From Climacium dendroides (lineage: Eukaryota > Streptophyta > Bryopsida > Hypnales > Climaciaceae): a stretch of DNA of 64,000 nt. Positions 34,640 through 46,718 of the stretch are shown here, in pieces. Every line of letters starts with the position of its first letter. Position 1 is the first letter of the stretch. Location: NCBI GenBank assembly GCA_950106755.1, contig OX467086.1, positions 17,440,001 to 17,504,000 on the forward strand. The letters are read 5' to 3'. Both the position numbers and the translations under genes were made by a program. The notes below the pieces were generated by a model. It ran no database searches. It was not told the DNA's origin and saw only the letters and a list, made by a program, of their open reading frames with translations.

Positions 34640-35727
34640 CACGATCTATTCATTGGTGGGAATAATATTCAACTTTGGTGATTCATGAAGATCCTAAGCA
34701 CTTTTGTCAATTTTTTCAACTATTTGTTCCGACATTCCAATACATTTGTAGCTTGGTCTATAAAGAAATGCAATGAAATCCCCTTTCTGGATTGATTCAA
34801 ATTATAGGTTGCTTAATGGATGTTTCTAAACAAGTGGCAATTGCTTTGAGAAGGCTTACAACTGGTGACACTTATTTCTTGGTTGCTAAATTATTTGGAG
34901 TGGCTAATTCTACATCTACCAAAATATGCAAGCGTTTTATCAAAGTTTTGTTGAATGCTGCTATTCCTTTGCATTTGAGATGGCCTCAATGGGAATCTCT
35001 ATCTCACGTGAAACTTGGTTTTGTAAAGCTCCATGGCATTCCATAGTATTGTAGTGCTCTTGACTATTCACATGTCAAATTCGATTTGCCTGCAAAGGCT
35101 AGATTGACAGATTGGTATGATTGTGATTACAACTATTCAACAATTATCCAAGCCATTGTGGACCACAAAAATCACTTTATTGATATATTTGCAGGTATAC
35201 CAAGATTTGTATATGACTTCCGTATTTATCTATTGTCCTATCACTTTAAAGAAGTCCTTGCAAGAACTCGATTAAATGGCCCAACAATTGAAATTGGAGG
35301 TGTTGATGTACAAGAGCTAGTTATAACTAATGCAGATTATCTTGGTGGCAAGAATGTCCTTGTACTTTGGCTTGGACTATGTCTTCCTAGACTATATGAT
35401 GAATTCAATTTCAAACAATCATCTACACGCATGGTAGTGGAACAAGCATTTGGTATTTTAAAAGGAATGTGGAAGATTTTGAAAACCCCTATGATTAGTC
35501 CTGATCTTAAGAGGATTCTGAGTTTGATATTAGATTGTTGTGTACTTCATAATATTGTCATTGATAGAAATGATGAAATTGATGAGTCCATTGTGTTGTG
35601 GGGTCATCATGATCAAGGTTACAAACAACAAGTAGTGAGGAATCCATTATAGAATGATCCTCAGCAATTGCAAATGACAATTGCTCAACATTTGTATAAA
35701 TTGGAAGCACTACGATTTAATGAATAA
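34640..35727 (+). pseudogene. PIF/Harbinger (DDE) transposase, broken
   Basis: Recognisable family blocks run in order. There is a helix-turn-helix-like stretch KQVAIALRRLTTGDTYFLVA with KLFGVANST. Next comes ALDYSH with the first catalytic Asp at about 35057-35075. It is followed by WYDCDYNYS, QAIVDH, then DIFAGIPRFVYD with the second Asp, then STRMVVEQAFGILKGMW with the catalytic Glu, and CCVLHNIV. The frame is broken by at least two in-frame stops (about 35044 and 35650), and the GDAGY block is scrambled. The upstream part back to about 34640 is readable only in pieces (FQYICSLVYKE type text). It is related to plant HARBI1/ALP1-like proteins. A possible left terminus, TTA followed by GGGCTAGCTTGGCAAC, is at 33344, but no matching right terminus was found. 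Confidence 0.85.
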
Positions 35728-37479
35728 ATATTGTTTTGTGTCTCATTACAATATTAAGTATTTCAACTTTTGTATGTGTACTTTTATATGGTTCACATAT
35801 GTAAATGCATAGTTATACAAAGCAAATTCAAGTTGTTCAATATTAAATCTATAGTCTTTGCAATGTTTGCCAAATTTCCAAAATGCTTTTGGATAATGAA
35901 TGCGAACATTATATTTTAAAAATTAGACCTAAATTGGAATTTAACCCAAAACATTTAAGCAAACATGGTTAAATGATGAAAGAGAAATGATCTCACAATG
36001 TTTCAATTATTCAATGTGTTAAAAATGACAAATGGCACATTGAAAGGTTAGGTTGTTTGCTCTTAAAGAAACTATTTAAGAGTTGATTGCTTTTTTAGAG
36101 AAGATGAAATCCTTTAAACAATTTTTATTAAATTTACTTAGGAAGAAAAATGGAATTGGCATCTAACCCAAGTTGTTTCATATTTTTTGAACCTTCATGG
36201 TATTAGGTACAAATTTTTGAAGTTGAAATGCAATGGTCATTGAAGCAACGACCTTTTTAAACGTAAATTGTTGATACATTGAAGAAATCAATTGTACCTT
36301 TATGTCATGATTGCTTTAAAAGCATTGTTGCTTTTAGAATAGACTGCTTTGAATTTCTAATTGCTAAGGGCCTTTGGATAAAACTTAGATGTACTATAAG
36401 ATGTGATTTCTAATTTATTTTTTTAAGTTTTAATTTCAAAAAACAATTGTAAGGCATGCTAAATAGAAGACATATATAGAGTCAAGTTTGCCAAAAAAAA
36501 TTGAATATTTTTTAGGTGAATTTTAAAATTTTAACATTATAAATTTACCAAGATAACATTTTGATAGTTTAAGCAAAAATCAAAATATCTTTAGAAATCT
36601 TTACATTCAAAGTATTATATTTCAACCAAGCACAATACATTTTATTCACACATAATCAATTTATTATTCCTAACCAAATTTTAAAAGAATTGTTAGTTTT
36701 AAGTTTCAAATCTATACAAAAATATTAGTGATTGTCATCATACATCTAATCATTTGGATGGAATTCAAAATTCAAAATCTACATCTTTTTATTCATACAT
36801 CAATTTCTAGATATCTTTTTTAGTTGTGTTTTATAATGCATTGGAAGGAGGCAATTTTCCAAATTTAAAGAGTGTTGATAGCATTTAGGTATTACATTTT
36901 AAATCCATTGTACTTGGTTAAAATTATAATGTTCCAAAGTGATGAAATTGTTTGCATGAGAAAATAAATTAATGTAAATCACATTGATATTTTAAATTTT
37001 ATAGATTTGATATTTAAATTCATAATTTCAATTCAATTCTCTAATAAGATGAATACTAAAGTTATTAAAATTCATATATATTGAATATAAGTTACATTGA
37101 CAATCAAATGAAGTGTTTAATATTAGGCTTAAATAAGTTATTTGTCAATTGCTCGCTAAAATCCCTAAAGAGGTCTATTTGTTGAGGAAGTAGCTTGCAA
37201 AGTTTGGGCAACTTGCAAAATTCAAGATGGTGACCTTCTGAACCTACTCTTATCCCTTGTATATGGAAGTGCAAAACTACGGCATCCAAATGCTATAACT
37301 AGGGATCCTTCACTTACAGTCGGTCTGTATTGGACAAATCCACCCACCACCCACTAACATGGAAGGAGGCCCTAAAAGTCTCTAAGTTGGTATGTATGCT
37401 AATTGTCCTCCCAAGCTCTATTACATCCTTAGGCCCAACTACAACGTGAGTTGGGCTGACAAAGATATATTTGCTTTAT
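35728..37479. other. AT-rich intergenic DNA with a small repeat
   Basis: No gene is visible. Positions 36205-36345 resemble the inverted-repeat element at 25196-25345 in opposite orientation. The first few hundred bases are probably the 3' part of the decayed Harbinger element. Confidence 0.45.
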
Positions 37480-37650
37480 GGAGAATTTCATTAAAATGGC
37501 AATATTTCATGTGCTATTTTCACAGTGTGTCATTCCCACAGTGCAGACCGGGAGGTCTGAAATCTAGTACACTAATAGATTTCAGACCACCCGGTCTAAA
37601 CTGTGGGATGTCAAAGTCATAGAATATTCGTCATTTTAATGAAATTCCCC
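37480..37650. mobile_element. Inverted-repeat MITE, family F, copy F2
   Basis: The arms GGAGAATTTCATTAAAATGG and TCATTTTAATGAAATTCCCC pair. The centre is a second hairpin: GACCGGGAGGTCTGAAATCT pairs with AGATTTCAGACCACCCGGTC. It is about 170 bp. Confidence 0.8.
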
Positions 37651-38899
37651 ATCTTTGTGCCCTCTCCTGATAATGTCCACAAGCAGACTCCATTGCCATT
37701 GGATTTCTGAAATTTGTTCTGCCATATATAAGGGAAGGAGCACTTTATGACTTGGACAAATGTGCCCAGCAAGTGGATGTTATCTTTTCATTATATAATA
37801 GGATGTTATCTTTTCAACCAAAGACAACGTTTAAATAGTCAAATGACATGCTTCAATAGGTCATAAAGAAGAATCCTAACCTTGTATTGCAGGTCAAGTG
37901 GCAATCGATCCATTGGTGAAACTTAAAATCCTCAAAAATCGCTCCCTGAAATCAGTCAACAAGCAACTTGCCAGCCCAAACCCTAAGCATCCTTCCATGC
38001 ACAGTAAGCGTGCTTCCATGCACAATACCCGGGAAAAGTTTGTACAGTAACGACTACTTTACCTGCCCCGACTCACTTGGCAGTTAGCCCTTATCTACAG
38101 TCTTCTAACATTCCAGCCCGGTGCTTCTGAGAAATCTTCTTGGCTTGGAATGGGAATTTGGGCTCCCTGTTTTGCTCCGGTGGGGTTTAGGGAGCGCAAT
38201 TGATTACCTCGGAGTCTAGGACGAAGCATTGGTATCAGATGAGTGTTGGCGACCGCTCCAGTTCCTAACAACCGTCTCAACCTGCGCTACTCTGCTGTAC
38301 TCTTCTGTATTCTTAATGTGGGTTCGGAAGTAAGGTGGACGACCTATTTGTCATTGAACAGGAGAGGGGGGAAGCGAAATTTCAGTTTGGGAAACGGCAG
38401 ACGACAGTGGCATTTAAGTTTGAAAAGAAACTGGGAATGATAATAATAATAATGTATCAAGCGAGGGATAAAAAATTCATTCCAATTTGGGTCCCATTGA
38501 CGGGCAGTAACCGGAGAGAGAGAAAGAGGGAGAGAGAGAGCAGTTGGGCTCAACTTCCAGAAATCATAGTATGAACTACCGCTCCAGAAAACAGAGTGTT
38601 CATTTGCATCAGAGAATTGAAGCATAGCGAAGAGTCTTGCCAGTTGACAAATCTGATGAGACTTCCTGGGGAATTCGTAAGTAAAGATGAGTTTATTCGC
38701 TTTGGATCGAAGGGGAGAAGGTCTTGCATGGACATCAACTAGACTTACATGGAAAATGAGGACCTTACTAAGTCTCGCTAATGCACGCTGGAGGTCTGGG
38801 ATGGATCGCGATCCCCTCTCATGCAGCTCCTTGTTCCTGGCGCCAGGGTTGGGATTTTTTGGTGGTTGCAGGGGGTTCTTTAATTTTGAGCCCTGTAAT
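37651..38899. other. Moderate-GC intergenic DNA, no gene identified
   Basis: Several short frames on both strands (38095-38280 minus, 38335-38574 plus, 38687-38914 plus) show no domain. A purine repeat, GAGAGAGAAAGAGGGAGAGA, lies at about 38514-38540. Confidence 0.4.
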
Positions 38900-39050
38900 C
38901 GTCAATTTCGTTAGTTAAATCGGCGACATTCCGTTACTTTGGCGCGGTTCAGGTCGCGCGGCCTGATACCTGTCCCAGTTTGTGGCCTGAAATTAGACCT
39001 GTGTCACAATTCTTGGCTTGTGGAATACCGCCAATTTAACGAATTTGACG
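38900..39050. mobile_element. Inverted-repeat MITE, family F, copy F3
   Basis: The left arm CGTCAATTTCGTTAGTTAAA pairs with the right arm TTTAACGAATTTGACG-type end (about 39022-39050). The centre carries 'GGCCTGAAATTAGACC', related to the F1 and F2 centres. It stops about 20 bp before the hairpin at 39069. Confidence 0.65.
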
Positions 39051-39068
39051 TGTGTGAAACACAGGAAA

Positions 39069-39189
39069 CTCATATTCAGTTCCCGGTGTTAAAATTCCCG
39101 GTGAGTCCCACCGTACACTGGGAACGCCGGGAAAACACCGGGGAAAGTGGGACTCACCGGGAATTTTAACACCGGGAACTGAATATGAG
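39069..39189. repeat. Perfect 43-bp inverted repeat, foldback
   Basis: Positions 39069-39111 and 39147-39189 are exact reverse complements, separated by 35 bp. The arms start CTCATATTCAGTTCCCGGTG. The outer flanks CACAGGAAA and CCCCTGTGAAA are also partly paired and include a possible TGTGAAA direct duplication, so this may be a young hAT-like MITE. The perfect arms would form a strong hairpin if transcribed. Confidence 0.9.
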
Positions 39190-40033
39190 ACCCCTGTGAA
39201 ATGACGAAACTTATCGGCCCGAAGATGAGTGTAGATCAACGATCGGCGGCAGGCCGATAAGTTTGTAATTCGGAAGTCCCAGGATAATTATATCATTGTC
39301 GCCAACACGCACACATAACGATTGAGCATCGCCAAGGGCACAATTGCGGACGACATGTACAGTTCTAATCTCTCGTGAGACTCCAGTCAATCGATCGAAG
39401 AAATGAAACAGAAAATGAATGGGAGGGCCGATCGATCCCCGTGTCTTGCGCGTGGCCTGAAATTAGATCTTTGAGAAGATATTTGGCACGAATTATTTCG
39501 CGCGTGGCGACTCTGCTATCAAAGTCATGTTCCAATCTCTCCATTGCAATGTCGATCGTCTGAGTGCACTGAGCTTCGGCTCAAGCCCGCCATCACTTCT
39601 TCTGGAGCTCCAGCGCTGATTATGGTTACCGGCTTTGAAATACCGGCTTTCAAAATGGGTTTATCCCATTTCATTCTTTCATTTTCAAAATGGGATAAAG
39701 AGGAAGAACTGAAGGGACGGAGTCGCACTCAGCGATTACTATGAGAAAAAGAAGAGCTCCTTCTCACTCTGTAAGCGCCTGCTGACGTTTGCCGCTGAGA
39801 TACGAGCGAGCACTTCGCCTGGAGCTTCGCCACTGAGTACCTTATGGTTCCCAGAAAACAAGGGCAGTTTCTGAAATATTAGGGTAATAAAAAAGTCCAA
39901 AACATGAGAGGAAAAAGAGGAGAAATCGTCGGGGTAAAAGAGAATACGACGCACTCATTTCGCATCAACTATCGTGCCGACCCCTTGAAAGATGCGGAGG
40001 ACCCCAAGTGTCCGTTGGATGGTTTCGTTGTCC
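39190..40033. other. Moderate-GC intergenic DNA, no gene identified
   Basis: Overlapping short frames without domains. Local inverted repeats occur near 39625-39700 (TACCGGCTTTGAAATACCGG and AAATGGG...CCCATTT pairs). 'GTGGCCTGAAATTAGA' at 39451 echoes the centre of F3. Confidence 0.4.
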
Positions 40034-40314
40034 ACTACACTAAAATTGGTAAATAGTGTTGGGTGATAATTAGTATTGTAGTGAATTGGATCATAGCCTT
40101 CATTTATTATATTACTATTCCAAATTCTATATTTTGTTCCCATCTAACACTAAATGCACTCTTGTAGAAATGTTGAAATGACCAAATTTTACTATAGAAC
40201 TAAAATAGTGTTAAAATGGGTAAATACTATTCTAACACTAACCTTGCAAATCACAATTAGTGTTATTGTTGACAATTAGTGTAGCCAACACTATTTTACC
40301 AATTTTAGTGTAGT
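40034..40314. mobile_element. MITE with 22-bp inverted ends
   Basis: The left end ACTACACTAAAATTGGTAAA pairs with the right end TTTACCAATTTTAGTGTAGT (the final T is 40314). Internal TTAGTGTTA / TAACACTA motifs repeat in both directions. It is about 281 bp. The CACTACACT-like ends suggest a CACTA relation, but the target duplication is unclear. Confidence 0.7.
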
Positions 40315-40615
40315 ACGAGAACGGAGCCCGTTGCAATGCAACGCTAATGTAATACGACAAGGCGCGATTGAAAACAGGGGATGAAAAATATGGGATGAAA
40401 GTATGACCAGAGTGCGATTAGGGTTTTGTATATTGCTAGCACAATCACAGTCGTGCACTCATAGGAAAGTAAAGACACCGGAACGATGAAAACAATTGGA
40501 TGAAATTATTGGATGACAACATGACCAATTTTCTGACAGCAAGTCGTGACGGGCTCATGACGATTTGCACTTAATATAATAGATTACGTACGTAGAACCA
40601 TCCATACCCAATCAC

Positions 40616-40830
40616 TTAACCCTTAAACGTAAAGGTAAAGGACATTGGAAATCATCAATTTTTATAGTCATAAAAACTGTAAAAGCACTCTTTGCAAGAC
40701 AAACTACTATAGAAGACCTCCTCTTTTCTTGTAAAATTTCGAGGATGAATTGTTGTACTTCTGTCCTACATAGAGAGATCCTCTATCATCCATTGGACAC
40801 AAAACATCCGCCTCGACATTTAAGGGTTAA
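40616..40830 (-). mobile_element. Family C MITE, best-preserved copy C7
   Basis: TTAA flanks lie at 40616-40619 and 40827-40830. The left end TTAACCCTTAAACG and the right end CATTTAAGGGTTAA form the clearest terminal inverted repeat of the family. It is 215 bp including TTAA. Orientation is as C3 (GAGGATGAATTGTTG core). Confidence 0.8.
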
Positions 40831-41905
40831 ATATCTTGATCCTTTTTCAAAACTTAGTACATTTTTGCTTGTATTTTTGTACGGAAATATCATTTATTGC
40901 AATTTCTTGAAATTGTTCATTAAAGAAGGTTGTCTTTTCAACATTCAAGTATTATATTGGATGAATGAGATGAATGAGAAGTTGGTTGGACAAAATAGTG
41001 CCTCCAAGCCCTTTGTTCATCATCCAAAATATCTTCGGAGAGTTTCAGGGTTAAGCAATTTGAAGACAAATGAGGAGCAATATGAGGCAATGGAAAATTT
41101 TCTCATGTAGAGAGATAAGAATTATTGGGATTGTGAAATTTTTGTAATTTTATTCACAAAATTGAAATTACTATGAATTTTGGGAGTCAAAAAGTGTTTC
41201 AAACCCACAATTAATGTCTTGAGTCTTCCAATTCCAGTCAACCAAGAGATCACTTTCCTAATCAATACATACTTTCTAATCAATACTTCCTACATCCTTT
41301 ATGACAATATTGAATATGTATCATGATGTTATTAGTCCTAACCTTGAAAACAAGAAAAAAAAACATTTCAAGTTTGAATTGTAAATATGTTTTAGCCTTG
41401 GTTGGAAATAATTGCACCCTATATGTTGGGTATGGCTCCTTGGTCCAAAATGGGTGGTTCTACATTTTAAAAACAAAGAATGCACCTATTGGTTTAATAA
41501 TGGGAGCATTTTGGTGACTGCATTGGTCATGGAAGGTTGCATCTTTCAAGGGTTATAATGTCTTCAAATATTTTTATTGTTCATGCTCTATGTTATCACA
41601 ATAAATCAATGAATTTGTTTTATAAATTTCAAATATTTCATCACATGTCTTCAATGAGTGATGAAAACTTTCAGAATTTTTGTGAAGATTTGAAATTATT
41701 GTGTATTTAAGACTTAAAAGTAAAAAAAAGTTATATCAAATATAAAAGTAGATTAAAAAAAATCTACAAATTTCACTATAGGTATGTATTCTACAATAAA
41801 GAATATTATATTTAACAAATTATTTGTCATTTTATAAATAGTAAATTAATACACTATGATAATTGGCATAAATTAAAAATTGCAACAAAATACTCAAATT
41901 ACAAT
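40831..41905. other. AT-rich intergenic DNA, no gene seen
   Basis: The plus frame 40745-41110 (121 codons) starts inside the C7 MITE and has no domain, and neither does 41323-41517. I treat both as chance frames. Confidence 0.45.
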
Positions 41906-42838
41906 TTAATCCCTAAAGGACCAAATGGCTCTTTTTGGCAACATAGCGATTTTGGGCAGCTCACTACAAATGGAATTTTCTTTTTTTTCATTGAAATTTT
42001 CACACAACATGTGTCCAAGGAGTAGCTTTAAGGTCCAACAATTTTCATAGCTTTTGACTACATGGTTAAAAAGTTATTGTATGATATGTAGTTTTCTTTG
42101 TTTGATGGGCAATCTGGGTAGAAAAAAACTTCTTTAAAAATCACTTTCAAAAAAAATAAAAATCTGAAATTGGTTTTCTAGATTTATTTATACATGGATA
42201 TCTTTGAATCATTCCATTTTGATTAATGAGATGAAAGTTATTAGGAGTTTTAATTGTGAAGGTAGTTATGGAATCTCTATTCTAAAATAAACTTTGAAGT
42301 CCTTTATTTAACCCAATTTTCAATATTTTGAAAAAATAATTGGGTGTAGATTGTTTTCTAAAACATTACAACCATTGGGATTGGGATTTTTCAATTTCAT
42401 AAATAAATTGTTAACAATTTTGTATTTTGAATCATTTTCTACTTCTTTCTACTTTCTATTTTTTTCCTATATATTGTACAATTTCAAATAATTCAAAAAA
42501 TTTCAAACATGTAGCCAACTTATCTTGAAGAATGAATCCAAAGAGTAACCACCATTTTGGACAATTTTTCATAATGATTTGACCTTAAGAAGTGCAGTTG
42601 CCTAGTTTTTTGTAGGGACAAAAAAAGGATTTTTGTTACTTCAAACACTAATGTCTTGCAATCTACATGGTGAAAATTTCTGAAATTTTTTCTACATATT
42701 CTCAAACCAAAGTAATGTAAGATCCTACGGTTAGATGTATCAAAATGAATTTTAAAAAATAAATTTGGTACTTGTAATAGAAATGGCACTTTTGGAGCAT
42801 TTTTGGTGAAAATATAGTCAAAATCCTTTGGGGGTTAA
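41906..42838. mobile_element. TTAA-bounded element, family A, full-length copy A4
   Basis: TTAA flanks lie at 41906-41909 and 42835-42838. The left end is TCCCTAAAGG and the right end is CCTTTGGGGG. It is collinear with A3 across 930 bp and supplies the empty-site text (TTTTGATTAATGAGATGAAA, about 42217-42236) needed to interpret the nested insertion at 52.8 kb. It is non-coding. Confidence 0.78.
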
Positions 42839-44799
42839 TAAAAGCAAAGAATTCAATTTTGCCCGATATACTACAAGGCAATTTGTAGCACCATAAATTA
42901 AAAAATAGATGAAAATTTATCATTTTACATCCCTTGTGTGGCCTTTGAATGTCATCCAAAAGCTAGTTATGGGGTCCTTAGAAGGTATAATAACACTACT
43001 AGAAAATTTAGTATTTCTGTTGTTTTGGTCGTGTTGATCCGGTCAATTTTTTATACATTGGAGGTGCCAAATTACAAATGGATTTTCAAAGTCATAATTT
43101 AATTTAACTTCCTACGTTTTTTTAGTTCAATATTCTTGATTCAATACATATTAAGAAATAATGGATTTATTACTTGTAATTGAAGTCTAATATCTTATTT
43201 AGAATACTCATTCTTTTTTACTAGATAATGGAAGATTATTAGATGATTTTGAGTTGCACTAGAGGGTCATTTCAAGCTTGTTTTGTATATTGGGAACCAA
43301 TCACTTTTGATCACATTTTTTAAATATTAAAAAAATAAAAAAAAATTTAAAAAAAATTAATTTTTTTTTTTTTATTATTATTTGATGTGGCAATTTTGCT
43401 ACATCAGATTACTGCTATGGTTGAGTTCCCTTGCATTCCTACAATTTGAGAATGCAAGGGAACTTGTAGCCCTCTAGAGAGGTTGAATCTCATCTAATGT
43501 AAACTCTTACATATCCCACATTGATTGTTCTACCCGACATCCTTACATTTACAAAGAATTAGAATTCTTCTTCCACACTACAAGATTCGAGTGACTTGTA
43601 AAGTTTTGTCAAATATGCATACGGCCAACTTTTACATGCCAAATTCAATACAAATTGTGCTTGCAAATGTGATTTTTTCATTAATTTGAAATCAAATGTT
43701 TGATATATGTCTATGAGTCCATCCCCTTTACTCTGCCTCATATTTTGTGTAGAAAGTTAGGCATGTGCCCATTGTCTTCATTGCATTTGACTTTTATTGC
43801 AATGAAAAAGAGTTAGACTTGTTCATTGTAGCCAAAGAGGTAGGCATTATTTTTGTAACCAAGAGACTAGATGTAAATCTAACCACCCCATTCCATTAAA
43901 TGCTTATTACGACTAAAGTATTAAACATATTTATTGTAATCAAATAGATAGGCATGTTTATTATAAACATGAAGCTAGCTTATATCTAACCACCCTATTC
44001 CATTGGATGTTTATTGTAACCAAGGGAGGGAAGCATGAGCATAACTATTCCATTCCATAGAATGTTTGTTGGATTTCTTTAATAAATATGAAGTTTTGTA
44101 CAAAGATTACATATTTTTCTATCTTTGTCTTACAAAAATACAATTAAAACAAGCTATAGGATTATGAATCCCTCTCATATTCTCTTGCTTGAAATATGTT
44201 CAAAAAGTCACATTGCAAATTATTCAAAATACGTAATTGTACACTTTAGCCACATCATGTGTGCTTTTGACAAAACCAATGTTCTAACATCAAATTTCTA
44301 ATTTTTGCATTGAAGTAAATGCATTGTCTAAACAATTTTTTTTAAAAACAATTAAATTCTTAGAATATAGTATTCCAAATTTTATAATCTCATATTTCAC
44401 CCAAAATAATAGACTTTACTAAGAAAAAAATGGTAAAAATTGATACTAGTATGCCAAAGTGTCAAAAATGGCATTGGTATAGAACTTATAAAATCGAGCA
44501 TATTCCTCAATATGAAACTTATAAAAATGCCCAAACTTGCCAAGAAAAAGAAGAAGAATGGTCTTTATCTCAAATTTTATTTAAATAGATGGCATTAAAA
44601 AAGAGCATAAATTGTGAATATTTAAGGAATTAGATCTATTTATTTAAACAAGTTTATATGAGTTTCTTTGATATATTATAGATTTCATTCTTTTAAAAGT
44701 TTTCATAATTTCTTATTGGTTCCCACCTTGGAATACATTTAAAAGGAGAAAAATGAAATTTAAAAATAAAACAAAGTTAGTTGCTACCTCTTCCTTGAA
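42839..44799. other. AT-rich intergenic DNA including repeat E copy E2
   Basis: No gene is present. Positions 43215-43490 hold a long A/T tract followed by two hairpins (GATGTGGCAATTTTGCTACATC, and GAGTTCCCTTGCATTC pairing with GAATGCAAGGGAAC; positions approximate). This is the arrangement noted at 6655-6925. Short frames at 43559-43741 and 42702-42959 lack domains. Confidence 0.4.
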
Positions 44800-45015
44800 T
44801 AGGGTTGTTTTCTCGAGGGTGGCCATAATAGGAAATCTTTTTGTGTAGGAGAAAAGTGAAACTATTATTCTTCGAAATTTAGTTTCGAAAAGGGAATTAA
44901 AGTCTTCTACAATAGTTTGACTTCCAATGAGTGTTTTTGTATTTTTTAAGCCAATGATTTCTATGATATCCAAAGGGGTGATTTCTACGGTCACTTGTTT
45001 GTCCTTTAAAGGTAA
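44800..45015 (+). mobile_element. Family C MITE, eroded copy C8
   Basis: The core GTTTGACTTCCAATGAGTG and GGTGATTTCTACGGT matches C9, and the right end is CCTTTAAAGGTAAA. The left TTAA is not identifiable. Confidence 0.55.
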
Positions 45016-45471
45016 ATGCCGTAGCCCCTCTTTAAAGCAATAACCTCTCTAATGCAATTTTCTCCTCCGTTCTTGGGATTATTAACGGACATAACCCATT
45101 TATGATCACTTAAGCAGATACACATATTTGCAAGGCAAATTTCAATAGTTTCCCATATGCAAAAAAAGAGTTTCTAAGGTTTCCATAATTTTTCAGATTT
45201 TTTTCCCTCAAAACATAGTTACCATGAATTTTTTAATTGCAAAATTCTGTTCCACCCATACTTGTGATATAGACCTTTCTATTTCCAACCAAGGAATGGT
45301 TGCAAAATCCAATAAGAGTTGGTTGCAATATTGAGAGTCTTGTAGTCAATTATAATGTGCCACAACTGCACCAGGAACTATGCCATAATTAAGCACTGTT
45401 AACCACCTTTTGCATAGAATTATACCCCCCTACCATGCAAGAATAGGTCGTTGATCAGGAATGGGTTGCCA

Positions 45472-45710
45472 TAACATTGTTAAGGTTCACTAGGGGGTTC
45501 CTTTTGGCTCCCCCCAAAATCAGGATCCCCATCAAGAAAGTACTCATGACAACCAATGACAAAGAAACGATCCGACAACACATTAACTCACTTTTTGTGC
45601 CAACCAACCAGTGACTTAGTATTATAACTAAAGCTTCCCCCAAGTACATAGGGGAGAATTATACCCCAGCTTAGGGAGGCATCTTGGTTGGTAAACAATG
45701 TTATGGTCTA
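45472..45710. repeat. Putative MITE with CCATAACATTGTT ends
   Basis: TTGCCATAACATTGTTAAGG at the left is mirrored by AAACAATGTTATGGTC at the right. Between them the sequence is C-rich with CCCCC / GGGGG runs. Size is about 236 bp, class unknown. Confidence 0.45.
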
Positions 45711-46718
45711 CCTCATGGAAGTTTTACTGTATTGTACAGTAATGTTTGAACCTGCACTAATTTGTGCTCCGTGAAATAGTGCGACTTCCGCAGTCGCCCT
45801 TGGCGGTTTAAGTTCCTCTGACAGTTGCATGAGCCTCAGTTGTTTATAGTTCCTGACTGCCCTGCGTCCACCCACGTGGCTTCCCAGCTGTGTAATTCCC
45901 GGGCACCCGCGCAGACGTTCGAAACGCCTCTCCACCCTTGAATGCCAGGTCCGGGCAGATGCTCCACACTGCCCCAAAAATATCTCCAAGTTCCACCGCC
46001 TGCCCCACTCCCCCTACAACTCCACGTCCCCAGCCCACGTACCGCCCCAACGCCAACGCCCCAGAAGCAAGTAAGCTTACCGAACCGCACCTTCGATCAA
46101 GCTTCACCTTACCTGTGTCGTCTCTTGTCCAAAGAGCATCTTGCCTCGGCATCCAGTTGCATGCTTTCGAGGGATCCCGTACATTCTCGCCATCGCAGAT
46201 TTCTCAAGATTTAGACTCCTAGAAACCTGTAACTGCATGTTTCTAGCGTAAAATTGAAGCCATTCTTCTTCGCTTGCAAAGTGCACTCTAGCTAGCTGGA
46301 TGTGCAGCTTGGGTTGATCTCGGGAGTGTATGGAAGTACGGAGGTGCATGGGGGCGTTGGGCTATGGAGGAGGAGTTGTAGGAAGCTGAGGTACGTCAAA
46401 AGTGAGTTAGTGGAGTGTGGGGGAGTTGCGTTTTGGTGAGCATTTGAGTTTTGAGATTTTCTGGGTGTGTTTTTGTACGTAGAGATTTGTGGGTTACGTG
46501 TTTGTTGAGGAGGAATAATGTGCAAGGGACGATAATGGCGGTGAAGAGTTTGGAAATAGGGTAGATAGGTAGGGTAGTGGGATAGGTTTAGTACTTGATG
46601 GGTCAAGGTGATTTGATGGAGTTGCTTGTGTCCCGTTTGTGTGAATTCAGGTGATCGTGTATGACGGTGGCGACAGAGTGATCGTGGTCATTTGGAGGAT
46701 TGAAGGCGGGTTGCAGTC
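45711..46718. other. Moderate-GC region upstream of MSSP
   Basis: This GC-richer stretch (45750-46230) probably holds the MSSP promoter and 5' UTR. Many overlapping frames on both strands (for example 45708-45989, 45836-46152 minus, 45938-46222 plus) reflect composition and show no domain. I cannot fix a transcription start. Confidence 0.4.

Noticed and set aside
40745..41110. 121-codon plus frame.
   Set aside because: It starts within family C MITE C7 and runs into AT-rich DNA, with no domain.
45708..46349. Overlapping frames on both strands upstream of MSSP.
   Set aside because: They are produced by higher GC with few stops, show no domain, and lie where the MSSP promoter and 5' UTR are expected.
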